A DNA stretch of 64,000 bases. It comes from Azoarcus sp. KH32C. GTDB lineage: Bacteria; Pseudomonadota; Gammaproteobacteria; Burkholderiales; Rhodocyclaceae. Positions 1-8,492 of the stretch are shown here, piece by piece (the first letter of the stretch is position 1; each line of letters begins with the position of its first letter). The notes under the pieces are model-generated. The model saw nothing but the letters and a program-made list of their open reading frames with translations. It was not told the origin of the DNA and ran no database searches. A program made the position numbers and the translations under genes. The DNA lies in NCBI RefSeq assembly GCF_000349945.1, contig NC_020548.1, positions 62,001 through 126,000 of the forward strand. Direction: 5' to 3'.

Positions 1-1
1 C

Positions 2-2173
2 CGCACCGGTGGCACGCTGGATCGCTTCATGCAGACGCTGGGCTCGGCGACGGTCGTGAATCACACCTCAGTGTGCGAATCCTCGAAGAAGGTCGGCATG
101 GAACCGACCTGGGGGCCGGACATCGAAACGCCGGACTTCGCCAATGCGAAGTACGTGCTCAACTTCGGCTCGAACGTACTGGAGGCGGCCTACTTCCACA
201 ACCCGCTGTCGCAGCGCGTGACCGAGGGGCGCATCGACAACCAGATGAAGATCGTCACCTTCGACGTGCGGCTGTCGAACACCGCAGGCTTCTCGGACGA
301 GTGGATTCCGGTGTTTCCGGCCACCGACGGTGCGGTGGCGCTGTCGATCGGTCACGTGATCCTGCGCGAGGATCTGCAGGACAGCGATTTCATCAATACC
401 TGGACCAACGTCACGGTCGATGAACTGAAGGCGCACTACGCGCAATACACGCCCGAGTGGGCATCGAAGATTTCCGGCGTGCCGGTGGCAACGATCGAGC
501 GCATCGCGCGCGAGTTCGCCACCACCAAGCCGGCGACGCTCTTCACCTACCGCGGCCCAGCCAAGCACCTGTACGGCTCCTACAACGAGAAGGCATGCAT
601 GATGCTGCCGATCATGACCGGCAACGTCGAGAAGCGTGGCGGCTACTGCCTGCCGCGCGGCATGGGCTGGCCGCAACCGGAACCGCAGCCGGGCAAGCCG
701 GTGAAGGCGTCCTATCTGGCGCATCCGCCGGACTATCCGCTGGCGGCGCACAAGGTCAGCCACCTCGTGCCCTTCTGGATCGCCGAGGGCAAGCAGAAGA
801 TCAACGTCTACTTCACCTACCAGGACAACCCCGTCTATACGAACCCCGGCTCGATGGCGGTATGGGGCAAGTTGTACAAGGACGAAAAGCTGATTCCCTA
901 TTTCGTCTCGATGAGCCCCTTCATGGGCGAGGAGACGGCGCTCGCCGACCTGATCCTGCCCGACTGCCCCTATCTCGAGCGCTGGGAGCCGGAATCGATG
1001 CCCAACTCGCTGTGGCCGTGGCTGGGAATCCGGCAACCGGTGCACAAATCGCTCGGCGAATCGCGCGAGAACCGCGTGATGCTGCGCGACATCATCTGGA
1101 AGCTCGACCCGGACGGCTCCCGCGGGATGAAGAAGTTCTGGGACTTCAAGGATGGCGAGGACTACATGCGCCACCACTTCGACAATGTGCCCGGGCTCAA
1201 GGAGGCCGGGGGCCTCGACTTCCTGAAGAAGCATGGCGTGTGGCCGATCTACGGCAAGCTGGACCCGCGCACCGGCAAGGTCACCGACAAGACCGGGCGC
1301 GAGATCCAGGCGGAGTATGGGCTGTACCGCAAGGAGCTGTCGGCGGCCGACATGGAGGGCGCCATGGTCGATGCGCGCGGGCTGATCACCAAGAATGGCA
1401 AGGCGATCGGCATCCGGCGCAACGGCAAGAACCATGTGGGCTTCCCGACCGGCAACCGCCTGATCAATGTGCGCGTCGACGAATGGGCCGAGTACGGCTT
1501 CAACCCGATGCCGACCTTCAAGCGCATTCCGTGGCATGAAACGATGTCGGACGACGAGATGATCCTGTCGACCTTCAAGCTCAACGTGCACAAGCAGTCG
1601 CGGACTGCGGCGGTGAAATGGCTGGCGGAGATCGCGCACAGCAACCCGGCGTGGATGAATCCGGAAACGGCGAAGAAACTGGGGGTGAAGACGGGCGACC
1701 TGGTGCGGATCGAGAGCGCCGTGGGCTACCTCGTGACCAAGGCCTATGTGACGGAAGGCATCCATCCGAAGGTGGTATCGATCCCGACCGGTTTCGGCCA
1801 TTGGGAATATGGACGGCTGGCAACGCTCCGACTCAAGGACAAGAAGGGCGACGCCAGCCACGGCCAGGACGACCCCGATCTCAACAACGTGTGGTGGGAC
1901 GACCGCGGGGTGCATCCCAACAACATCATCCCGGTGGTGGCCGACCCGATCGGCGGCTCGCAGGGCTGGTTCGACACGGTCGTCAAAGTCACCAAGGCCG
2001 GGCCGAACGACAAGTACGGCGACACGCAAGGCGACTGGGACAAGCACGTGGCGGCCTTCAAGGAGACCATGCGCTATGCCTACACGGGGGACCTGCACCG
2101 CAAGATGCACCCCGAGATGGCGGCCTGGGCAGGCCCTGACAGCGTCAAGAAGAAGGCGCCGGGCGGGCATTGA
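2..2173 (+). CDS. Molybdopterin oxidoreductase, catalytic subunit (DMSO reductase family), 5' end outside the window
   Basis: The reading frame is open from the first bases, so the N-terminal part, which would carry any [4Fe-4S] motif, lies upstream. About 720 residues are visible. The segment HTSVCESSKK (Cys codon at 74-76) sits where PsrA/PhsA-type enzymes carry the Mo-coordinating cysteine. Downstream are the molybdopterin-binding features: TYRGPAKHLYG, MTGNVEKRGG, SPFMGEETALADLILPD, and a C-terminal dinucleotide-binding domain with GVKTGDLVRIES. This supports a cysteine-ligated enzyme of the polysulfide/thiosulfate/tetrathionate or phenylacetyl-CoA oxidoreductase branch, but the substrate cannot be read from the sequence. 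A TorD-type chaperone follows 75 bp later. The electron-transfer and membrane subunits are not downstream and could lie upstream of the window. Confidence 0.88.
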   Translation, partial: RTGGTLDRFMQTLGSATVVNHTSVCESSKKVGMEPTWGPDIETPDFANAKYVLNFGSNVLEAAYFHNPLSQRVTEGRIDNQMKIVTFDVRLSNTAGFSDEWIPVFPATDGAVALSIGHVILREDLQDSDFINTWTNVTVDELKAHYAQYTPEWASKISGVPVATIERIAREFATTKPATLFTYRGPAKHLYGSYNEKACMMLPIMTGNVEKRGGYCLPRGMGWPQPEPQPGKPVKASYLAHPPDYPLAAHKVSHLVPFWIAEGKQKINVYFTYQDNPVYTNPGSMAVWGKLYKDEKLIPYFVSMSPFMGEETALADLILPDCPYLERWEPESMPNSLWPWLGIRQPVHKSLGESRENRVMLRDIIWKLDPDGSRGMKKFWDFKDGEDYMRHHFDNVPGLKEAGGLDFLKKHGVWPIYGKLDPRTGKVTDKTGREIQAEYGLYRKELSAADMEGAMVDARGLITKNGKAIGIRRNGKNHVGFPTGNRLINVRVDEWAEYGFNPMPTFKRIPWHETMSDDEMILSTFKLNVHKQSRTAAVKWLAEIAHSNPAWMNPETAKKLGVKTGDLVRIESAVGYLVTKAYVTEGIHPKVVSIPTGFGHWEYGRLATLRLKDKKGDASHGQDDPDLNNVWWDDRGVHPNNIIPVVADPIGGSQGWFDTVVKVTKAGPNDKYGDTQGDWDKHVAAFKETMRYAYTGDLHRKMHPEMAAWAGPDSVKKKAPGGH

Positions 2174-2248
2174 GGCGATTGAGCAGAGCCCATTGACGAT
2201 GGCTACCCGGCCCGCGCTCGACGCGGGCCGGCATGGATTGGAGATCCC

Positions 2249-3091
2249 ATGCTGAAGACCTTGTTCGCACTCGAAGACGAAGCGCTGGCGGCCGAGTTGC
2301 CGCGGCCCGCTCCCACTGCAGCGGAGGCGCGCGACGAATGCCTCGCGCGTGCCCAAATCTATCGCCTGCTGTCGGCCGTGTTCGTCGAGGAACCCAGCCG
2401 CCAATTCGTGGCGGCGTTGCGGGAGCCGGACGCCTCCGGGGCGCTCGCGTCGGCGGGGGTGGTTTTTGACGGCGACTTCACCGCGAGCGACCTCGATGCG
2501 CTCGTCGAACGCCTGTCCTGCGAATACACGACGCTGTTCGCAGCCTCGGGTGGCTTCCCGCCCGTCGAATCGGTACGTCTGACCGGGCGCTACAAGCAGG
2601 AGCCGCATTTCCAGGCCGGTCAGACCTATGCGCGCTGCGGATTCGCACTCGGGCGCGGGCGTTTCGAAATCTTCCCCGATCAGCTGGGGGCCGAGCTGAT
2701 GTTCGTCGCGGAGTTGCTCGAACGTGGCGCGGCCGCGTTGGACGCCGGCAATCCCCGTGAATTCGCGAGCCTCGAGCGTGAAATCAAGCGCTTCTGGACG
2801 CTGCACCTCGGCCGCTGGGTGCGCGGCTACGGGCGCTTGATTGCGCGCGCGGCCGAGCATTCCTTCTATCGCGAGATGGCGCGTTTCCTGACGGGCTTTG
2901 CCGACGAGGAGATCGCCGCGATGCGGCTGCGCATCGAGGATCTGGACCAGGGCCGCGAGGTGGTGCCGAAGAGCGATATCCGGGTCGAGTTCAACCCCGA
3001 CGAGCCCGTGTGCAATGGCTGTGCGTCAGGGGAGTCGGCGGCCGGCAGCCGTCGACCGGCAAGCGTCCATCCTCTGCACGATCTGCGCTGA
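2249..3091 (+). CDS. TorD-family molybdoenzyme chaperone
   Basis: A 280-residue, mainly helical protein. ARAQIYRLLSAVFVEEPS near the N-terminus, the central LSCEYTTLFA and SVRLTGRYKQEP segments, and FPDQLGAELMFVAELL are the layout of the TorD/DmsD/NarJ superfamily, which binds the apo-molybdoenzyme and guides cofactor insertion. Start chosen at ATG 2249, preceded by GGAG about 7 bases upstream. It is longer than typical TorD (about 200 residues) and has a C-terminal extension with CNGCASGE that might bind metal. Position directly after the molybdoenzyme gene indicates it is the dedicated chaperone. Confidence 0.85.
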   Translation: MLKTLFALEDEALAAELPRPAPTAAEARDECLARAQIYRLLSAVFVEEPSRQFVAALREPDASGALASAGVVFDGDFTASDLDALVERLSCEYTTLFAASGGFPPVESVRLTGRYKQEPHFQAGQTYARCGFALGRGRFEIFPDQLGAELMFVAELLERGAAALDAGNPREFASLEREIKRFWTLHLGRWVRGYGRLIARAAEHSFYREMARFLTGFADEEIAAMRLRIEDLDQGREVVPKSDIRVEFNPDEPVCNGCASGESAAGSRRPASVHPLHDLR

Positions 3092-3110
3092 ACCCGCCGG
3101 AGAGCCCATC

Positions 3111-3560
3111 ATGCTGCTCGATCTGCAATCCCGCCCCATCCTGCCACCGGATCGCCAGGTGTTGTCGGAACTTGACTGGAGCGAAATCGCCGCGCTGTGG
3201 AACCGCAACGAACTCGGCGCGCTGCACGATCTGCTCAACGAACGCTGGTCGCGCCTGATCCGCAATAGCGTCCTCGGCACCGCCGACCCCGAAGCGGAAT
3301 TTCTGCAGGCGCTCGCCTTCGCCACGCTCGCGCTGTTCTTCACCCAGAACCGGAATCAGGCAGGGGCCCTGATCCTGCTCGACGACGCCTTGCTGGCGCT
3401 GGCCAAGTACCGGCCGCAATTCCTGGGGGTGCAGGTCGATCCGATCGTCGGCACGCTTCAGGAGATGCGGCCGTTGATCGCGTCGCTGGGACCGGATGCC
3501 GAGAACCCGTCCTTCCCCTTCGTGTATGCGAAGTTCGAATACGGTCGGTGCGCGCCATGA
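3111..3560 (+). CDS. Uncharacterised protein of the molybdoenzyme operon
   Basis: A 149-residue soluble protein without signal peptide, membrane segment or recognisable catalytic motif. It is predicted mostly helical (SELDWSEIAALWNRNELGALHDLL, then LQALAFATLALFFTQNRNQ). No cysteines suggest metal binding. ATG 3111 is chosen because it is the first ATG after the TorD-like stop, and the gene ends in an ATGA overlap with the next gene, so the two are translationally coupled. Presence between TorD and the HisA-like gene suggests a role in assembling or supporting the molybdoenzyme; this is inference from position only. Confidence 0.7.
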   Translation: MLLDLQSRPILPPDRQVLSELDWSEIAALWNRNELGALHDLLNERWSRLIRNSVLGTADPEAEFLQALAFATLALFFTQNRNQAGALILLDDALLALAKYRPQFLGVQVDPIVGTLQEMRPLIASLGPDAENPSFPFVYAKFEYGRCAP

Positions 3561-4252
3561 GCCTGCAAGTCCGCTGCCTGGCCGAGTGCGGTGACTTGCC
3601 GCTCGCCGTCGACCCGGCCGATACGTTCCTGTTCGATGGCGGCCGGTTCAACGCGGACGCGGCGGCATGGGGTGGGGTCGTCCTGCGTGCGGAGGATGAA
3701 CGCCGTGCGGTGATGCTGCTGGAAGCGGGCGTGGGCAAGGTTTTCGTCGGCGAGGCCGCCCTGCGCGACGCCGGCGTCGTTGAGCGACTCGTTGCGCGAT
3801 TCGGTGGCGAGCGGGTCGGTGTTTATGTGCCGGCGCGGCGCATCGAAGTCGGATGGTCCTTCGATACCACTTCGAACGCGGATTTCAGCGTCGTGACCCC
3901 TTCGCAGTGCGAGCCCGGCTGGGAAATCCTGCGCGCCGACCGGAGCCGCACCGGGGTGCGGGCCCACTGGTGGATCGCCGAGATGATGAAGCGCGGTGTC
4001 GCCGCCGCACTCGTGCAAGTGGATCTGCGCGACGACGCAGACCTCAACCTGTGCGCCGGGCTGATGGAGGACTTCGGCGCGCGGATCTGGCTGGGCCCAC
4101 TCGAGGACGCCGAGCCGGAACTGGGTGACTGGATTGCCTACGGTCACGTCTCGCAGCTTGTTCTTGCGCCGGCACTGTCTGCAAAGCAAGAGCTGCTGCG
4201 TGCCGCCATGTCGGCCGAAAGCGACGTCGCGGGCATTTCGGAGGCTGCATGA
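3557..4252 (+). CDS. HisA/HisF-like TIM-barrel protein (putative)
   Basis: A 231-residue protein starting at ATG 3557, which overlaps the previous stop (ATGA). Alternating hydrophobic strands and helices, with segments such as KVFVGEAALRDAGVVERLV, DRSRTGVRAHWWIAEMMKRGVAAALVQVDLRDDADL and WIAYGHVSQLVLAP, resemble the half-barrel repeat pattern of HisA-type phosphoribosyl isomerases. It is not next to any histidine gene, and the usual HisA phosphate-binding glycine loops are not clear, so a histidine-biosynthesis role is unlikely. In this operon it could bind a phosphorylated cofactor or intermediate, for example a pterin nucleotide. The family call is tentative. Confidence 0.5.
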   Translation: MSLQVRCLAECGDLPLAVDPADTFLFDGGRFNADAAAWGGVVLRAEDERRAVMLLEAGVGKVFVGEAALRDAGVVERLVARFGGERVGVYVPARRIEVGWSFDTTSNADFSVVTPSQCEPGWEILRADRSRTGVRAHWWIAEMMKRGVAAALVQVDLRDDADLNLCAGLMEDFGARIWLGPLEDAEPELGDWIAYGHVSQLVLAPALSAKQELLRAAMSAESDVAGISEAA

Positions 4253-4719
4253 TGCATTCGGTTCAGCGACTGGCGACTGCGATCGGCATCCTATGCAGTT
4301 CAGGCATGGCGGCTCCCTGTCATGCCGAGGCGTCGCTGCGCAATGAAACGCAGTTGCAGTTCGCGCTGCGGTCCGGGGCTCCCTGTTGCGTGATCGACGG
4401 CCGCTCGGAGATGCAGCGCAAGCAGCGGCAATTGCCGGAAGCGCTCGTGTATCACAAGGGCCTGAAGATCAATCCCACCGCCACGGTGGTGGTGGTCGCC
4501 GATAGCGATGCGCAGGCGCTCGCGATAGCGAACACGCTCGCCAGTGCACATCCGGGCAAGGCCGTGTTTGCGGTCGAGGGAGGGGTTGGCGCATGGGAGG
4601 CCGTGGCACGGGCCCTGGACGCCGACCCGCCCGGCGGTTCAGCGTCCCATTTCGTGATTCCGAAGAACACGTGCGAGCAGGGTACGCCCCTGCAAGAGTT
4701 GCGGACGAGTCCCAAATGA
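4249..4719 (+). CDS. Exported rhodanese-like protein lacking the catalytic cysteine
   Basis: A 156-residue protein. The N-terminus MHSVQRLATAIGILCSSGMAAPCHAEA looks like a cleavable signal peptide ending around AHA-type residues, so a periplasmic location is likely. The remainder follows the rhodanese fold: CCVIDGRSEMQ for the CVIDVR-like strand, then VVVVADSDAQALAIANTL where active rhodaneses have the Cys-containing loop. Here the loop reads ADSDAQA, so the sulfur-carrying cysteine is absent. A second cysteine pair (CC near residue 47) and one in PKNTCEQ remain. Start ATG 4249 overlaps the preceding stop, and its own stop overlaps the next start. A structural or sulfur-binding role is possible, sulfurtransferase activity unlikely. 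Confidence 0.6.
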   Translation: MMHSVQRLATAIGILCSSGMAAPCHAEASLRNETQLQFALRSGAPCCVIDGRSEMQRKQRQLPEALVYHKGLKINPTATVVVVADSDAQALAIANTLASAHPGKAVFAVEGGVGAWEAVARALDADPPGGSASHFVIPKNTCEQGTPLQELRTSPK

Positions 4720-5822
4720 GTATCGCGTATCCGCAATTCCACGCCAGCCGCTGTACGCGTTATCGCTTCCGCTACAGTGAGTGCAACCGCTGCGAGGAGG
4801 CCTGTCCGCACGCGGCGATCACGCTCTCCGACGAAGGGGCCAGGCTCGATCCGACGCGCTGCCAGAACTGCGCGCTGTGCGTCAGCGCATGTCGGACCGC
4901 CGCCTGGCAAGCCGAAACCTTCAAGCCGATCGAACTGCTGCGGCAGGCGATCAGGCAGGAGACGTTTTCTTTCGCATGTGCGCCTTCGGGGTTGGCGGCG
5001 GACGCGGTCGTGCCCTGTCTGGGCGCAATCGACGCGGTGACGCTGGCGTATCTGGCCAAACGGCATATCCCGGTGACTCTGCACGGGGCCGGCCAGTGCA
5101 CCGGTTGCACGCATGCGCCGCGCGGCGCGGAGCAGCTCGCGTTGAACCTCGAGGGATGCAAGGTGCTGATGGCCGCCGCAGCGCCGCAGGACTCGGCGTG
5201 GGCGCTTCCGACCGTCGCAAACGACGCTGCGCCGGAGCGCATTCGCGCGCGCCCCGATTTTGTCGCAGGCCGCCGGCAGCTATTCCGCCGCCTGCTCGGC
5301 CGCGGCATGGATGAGGTCGCGCAAAGCGCCGCAGCAATTGAGGTTTCACGGCCGATTGTCGACAAGGCAATTCGTGCCAGTGCCTACGTCCTTCCTGAAC
5401 AGCGCGAGTTGCTGCAGATCGTCTGCAATACCCGCGATGGGCAGGCCTGCGACGTGCCATTGCATGACGCGCTGCCGCTGATGGGGCTCGAACTGCGTGC
5501 CGGCTGCAGCGCATGCGAAGCCTGCTTCCGTGTGTGTCCCACCGGGGCGATCCAGATCGACGAGAGCCCGGCCCATTGGCAACTGCAGTTCGTGGCCGAC
5601 CGGTGCGTCGGCTGTCAGGTTTGCCTCGAGGTCTGCCAGCCACGCGTACTCGACGCTGAAGCGGCATTCGATGCGCGACCGGAGAGGCCCGCGCGGATCC
5701 TGCACACCCTGTCCAAACAGCGCTGCGCGCGCTGTGACCGCCATTTCGTGTCACCGCGCCCCGAAGAGACCTGCCCGATCTGTCGCGACGACGAGGATGC
5801 GTTCGACGCAATCTTCGGCTGA
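4716..5822 (+). CDS. Polyferredoxin-like protein with four [4Fe-4S] motifs and a C-terminal zinc-ribbon
   Basis: A 368-residue soluble protein. Two ferredoxin motifs lie near the N-terminus (CNRCEEACP and CQNCALCVSAC). A middle domain has CTGCTHAPRG. Two more ferredoxin motifs follow (CSACEACFRVCP and CVGCQVCLEVCQ). The last 40 residues contain CARCDRHF and CPIC, a likely zinc ribbon. No signal peptide or membrane segment is visible, so it should act in the cytoplasm. ATG 4716 overlaps the rhodanese-like stop. In this operon it may carry electrons to or from the molybdoenzyme or serve in its Fe-S maturation; the sequence does not decide which. Confidence 0.75.
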   Translation: MSIAYPQFHASRCTRYRFRYSECNRCEEACPHAAITLSDEGARLDPTRCQNCALCVSACRTAAWQAETFKPIELLRQAIRQETFSFACAPSGLAADAVVPCLGAIDAVTLAYLAKRHIPVTLHGAGQCTGCTHAPRGAEQLALNLEGCKVLMAAAAPQDSAWALPTVANDAAPERIRARPDFVAGRRQLFRRLLGRGMDEVAQSAAAIEVSRPIVDKAIRASAYVLPEQRELLQIVCNTRDGQACDVPLHDALPLMGLELRAGCSACEACFRVCPTGAIQIDESPAHWQLQFVADRCVGCQVCLEVCQPRVLDAEAAFDARPERPARILHTLSKQRCARCDRHFVSPRPEETCPICRDDEDAFDAIFG

Positions 5823-5845
5823 TCAGAAGCAAGGAGAATGTCCAC

Positions 5846-6244
5846 ATGGAATGGGAATTCAATGCAGAACAGGTCGTGAAGGGAAACGTCGCCTATGGCC
5901 TTGAGCACTTCCGGCGCGACCTCAATGAGGAAGTGCGTTTGAACATGGCGCTGGCCGACGAATTACAGCATGCGCGCGCCTTCAATCTGATTTACGACAT
6001 GTGCTACGCGCTGGCCACTGATCGAAAGCTGGACCAATTCCTTTCGACCTATGCGTACGACCCGCCGACCTGCCAGTTCCTGCGAGAGATAGAGCCGCAG
6101 ATCAAAGGCAACGTTGAAATGCTCGGCGCGATCCTGCAGCGGATGATCATGGATGGCGTTGAAGCAGGTATGTCAGTGGATTGCGCGGTCGGGGAGGCCG
6201 CCAAGAAGCATCAGGCAGCGGCTGCTCCGACGGTTCGATCGTGA
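5846..6244 (+). CDS. Uncharacterised 132-residue protein, last gene of the molybdoenzyme operon
   Basis: ATG 5846 follows AAGGAG by 8 bases and lies 23 bp after the polyferredoxin gene, so it is probably cotranscribed. The product is small, acidic and helical (EVRLNMALADELQHARAFNLIYDMCYALATDRKLD), without signal peptide or cofactor motif. EL..H spacing superficially recalls helical bundle proteins but no metal-site pair is clear. I do not recognise the family. Cotranscription with a TorD and polyferredoxin is the only hint of its role. Confidence 0.65.
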   Translation: MEWEFNAEQVVKGNVAYGLEHFRRDLNEEVRLNMALADELQHARAFNLIYDMCYALATDRKLDQFLSTYAYDPPTCQFLREIEPQIKGNVEMLGAILQRMIMDGVEAGMSVDCAVGEAAKKHQAAAAPTVRS

Positions 6245-6417
6245 GTGGTCAAATCATCGATATCATGGAAGCCGTCATAGGACCGCTACCTCGCGAATTG
6301 CTGCCCTGTTGCAGGCTGAGGGCGATTCGACTTCCAGCTCGACTTCGAAGGCAGGGCGGACCTCTCCCGCGGGATGCAGGAGCTGCCCGCCTGAAAACGG
6401 CCCTCGGTACGGACTCC

Positions 6418-7146
6418 TCAGTTCGGACTCCTTTCCGGAGAACCGAGGAGTTCGTACAGCCAGTCGTGCACGAGCGTCGTCACCTTTTCCGGTTGCTCGA
6501 GCGGGGAAAGGTGGCCGCACTCCTCGATGCGCACAAGCTGCGCCCCCGGGATGCCCTCCACGATCTCTTCGTGCACCTCGGGCGGCGTGAGCTGGTCCTG
6601 CTCTCCGCAGATCACGAGCGTCGGGCACCGGATGGCAGCGAGGCTAGCGCGGCTGTCCGGGCGCCCGATGATCGCGCGTTCCTGGCGCACGAAGACCTCG
6701 CGCCCCAGTTCGGTCGCCATCGACTGGAACATGCCGCCCACCTCGGGTGTGTTGGCGTGATCCGGGTGCGCCATCCGCGCCAGCAGCTTCTCGATGACCG
6801 CGGGGAAGTCGGTTTCGGAGAGCTTGATCAGCTCCTCACGGCCTGCCGTGGCCTCAGGAGTGTCGGGGCGGGCAGTGGTGCTCAAGAGCGCCAAGGCCCG
6901 CACCCTTTCCCCTGCCTGGCGCATGATCTCGAACGCGACGTAGCCGCCCATCGACATCCCGAGAAGCATGAACGGCCCCGCCGGCGCCTGGGCCAGGACG
7001 TCGGCGGCGAGCGCGGCAATCGAGTCCGAACGCGTCAAGTCGCCGACCGTCACGGCCACCAGGTTCGCCAAGCCGCCGGCCTGGTGCGCGAACAGGTTCG
7101 CGTCGTTGAGCAGGCCGGGCAGCATGATGAGGTTCGTTTTCTCCAT
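6418..7146 (-). CDS. Alpha/beta-fold hydrolase
   Basis: A 242-residue alpha/beta hydrolase. The nucleophile elbow GMSMGG, the acid in CGEQDQLTPPEV and the histidine in ECGHLSPLEQPE form the Ser-Asp-His triad, and MLPGLLND supplies the oxyanion loop. Start ATG 7146 is preferred over the longer 7170 start because an AGG lies 8 bases before it and it begins just after the upstream DUF3309 stop. Substrate is unknown; the family includes esterases, lactonases and C-C hydrolases. It is convergent with the molybdoenzyme operon and probably cotranscribed with the DUF3309 gene. Confidence 0.85.
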   Translation of the reverse strand: MEKTNLIMLPGLLNDANLFAHQAGGLANLVAVTVGDLTRSDSIAALAADVLAQAPAGPFMLLGMSMGGYVAFEIMRQAGERVRALALLSTTARPDTPEATAGREELIKLSETDFPAVIEKLLARMAHPDHANTPEVGGMFQSMATELGREVFVRQERAIIGRPDSRASLAAIRCPTLVICGEQDQLTPPEVHEEIVEGIPGAQLVRIEECGHLSPLEQPEKVTTLVHDWLYELLGSPERSPN

Positions 7147-7148
7147 AG

Positions 7149-7307
7149 CTATAACCTGCCCATTAGCCACAGGATGAGCAGGATCAGGACCACAAGGCCC
7201 AACCCGCCGCTGGGGGCGTATCCCCAGCCCCGACTGTAGGGCCAGGTCGGAATCGCGCCGATCAGCGCGATGACCAGGACGATCAACAGGATTGTTCCGA
7301 GCGTCAT
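7149..7307 (-). CDS. DUF3309 family small membrane protein
   Basis: A 52-residue peptide read from ATG 7307 to TAG 7149. It has an N-terminal membrane segment (LGTILLIVLVIALIGAIP), a short WPYSRGWGYAPSGG loop and a second hydrophobic stretch (LGLVVLILLILWLMG). The loop and double-helix layout are those of DUF3309 proteins, which are common in proteobacteria and have no known function. Its stop is 2 bp from the start of the hydrolase, so the pair is likely one transcript. It is too short for usual ORF cutoffs. Confidence 0.8.
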   Translation of the reverse strand: MTLGTILLIVLVIALIGAIPTWPYSRGWGYAPSGGLGLVVLILLILWLMGRL

Positions 7308-7444
7308 TTCATTTCTCCCGATCTACAGCCGTGCAGTGTCGCCACGGCCCAGGGTTTATCGGGCATGCAATCCTCGTTCCCGGGCGGCGCCTGCCGATCT
7401 GAGCACAAGGGTGGAAAATTTTGCTCCCATGGCGATCCCGGAAT

Positions 7445-8368
7445 TCACCACCGCGACTTGCGGCTCTCGGGGCTGTCGGCATGGGTGCTCAGAAATTCAC
7501 GCAGGTGATCAATGAAGAACGAGACCTTCGCGGACAGGTTCAGTCGCTCGAGATAGACGGCATAGATGTCGGCTGCAGGCGTCTCGTAGTCGGGCAGCAG
7601 GTGTTCCAACCGCCCGCTGCGCAGATATTTCGCGACGTCCCACTCCGCACGCATCAGGATGCCGAGCCCGTCGAGCGCCCAGTTCAGGGCGACCTCGCCG
7701 TCGTTGGTGCTGAGCTTGCCGCGGACCTTCACCGTTTCGCCCTGCTTGCCGCGGCTCAGCCGCCACATGCCGTAGGCCGACTCGTTCTGCCGCAGCACGA
7801 TGCATTCGTGACGGGCAAGATCCGCCGGGCTTTCCGGCCTGCCGTGCGACTTCAGGTAGAGGGGCGACGCACACAGCAGCCGGCGGTTGGCCGCGATCTT
7901 CTTCGCGATCAGCCGTGAATCGGGGATCTCGCCGAAGCGGATCGCGACGTCGATGGCCTCGTCGGGGAGGCTCACCGGACGGTCGGTGAGCTGGAGCTGG
8001 ACTTCGACGTCGGGGTAGCGCTTCGTGAAGGCCGAGATCGCCGGCCCGATGTAGGAGCGCCCGAAACCCAGCGGCGCATTCACGCGCAGCAGGCCCTTCG
8101 GCACCGCGCGGCTGCCGGACACGAGGCTTTCCATTTCCTCGATGTCGCCGAGGATGCGCTGCGCGTTCGCGAAGTAGACCTCGCCTTCGTTCGTCAGGCT
8201 CAGCCGGCGCGTCGTGCGGTTCAGGAGTCGCACGCCGAGGCGTTCCTCAATCTGCGCGAGGCGCTTCGTCACCGCCGGCGGGGTGAGGTTCATCTCGCGC
8301 GCGGTGGCCGCGAGGCTCCCCTGCTTCACCAGCAGGCAGAAGAAAGCCAGCTCGGAGTTGGGATTCAT
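7445..8368 (-). CDS. LysR-family regulator of the tartrate operon
   Basis: A 307-residue regulator with an N-terminal winged HTH (GSLAATAREMNLTPPAVTKRLAQIEERLGVRLLNRTTRRLSLT) and a periplasmic-binding-like effector domain (VPKGLLRVNAPLGFGRSYI onward). It is divergent from the tartrate carrier and dehydratase genes across a 124-bp region, the usual arrangement for a LysR activator responding to the substrate of the divergent operon. A TTGAT-N7-ATCAA palindrome in that region is the likely operator. Tartrate as inducer is inferred from the neighbours. Confidence 0.87.
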   Translation of the reverse strand: MNPNSELAFFCLLVKQGSLAATAREMNLTPPAVTKRLAQIEERLGVRLLNRTTRRLSLTNEGEVYFANAQRILGDIEEMESLVSGSRAVPKGLLRVNAPLGFGRSYIGPAISAFTKRYPDVEVQLQLTDRPVSLPDEAIDVAIRFGEIPDSRLIAKKIAANRRLLCASPLYLKSHGRPESPADLARHECIVLRQNESAYGMWRLSRGKQGETVKVRGKLSTNDGEVALNWALDGLGILMRAEWDVAKYLRSGRLEHLLPDYETPAADIYAVYLERLNLSAKVSFFIDHLREFLSTHADSPESRKSRW

Positions 8369-8410
8369 CGCGGATCCATTATTAACTCAAAGGAAGCAAT
8401 GTATTAACTT

Positions 8411-8427
8411 TTGATCGATTCTATCAA
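8411..8427. promoter_or_regulatory. Likely LysR operator (TTGAT-N7-ATCAA palindrome)
   Basis: TTGATCGATTCTATCAA is a 17-bp interrupted palindrome containing the T-N11-A pattern of LysR boxes. It lies in the divergent gap between the lysR gene and the carrier, roughly 40 bp from the LysR start and 66 bp from the carrier's GTG. Confidence 0.5.
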
Positions 8428-8492
8428 TAATCAAAGTCCTTACTCTCCTCCCTGCGTAATCCCACACAGAAATCATTACGGAGGAGACTCAG

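Noticed and set aside
2..2173. Naming the molybdoenzyme as phenylacetyl-CoA oxidoreductase, or as arsenate/arsenite, tetrathionate or polysulfide reductase
   Set aside because: Only the 3' part is visible and subunit genes are missing, so substrate-level naming is not supported.
68..2860. Long minus-strand open frame of 930 codons opposite the molybdoenzyme and TorD genes
   Set aside because: It is low in typical domains, rich in Arg, His and Ala, and mirrors codon position 3 of the real genes; a GC-rich shadow.
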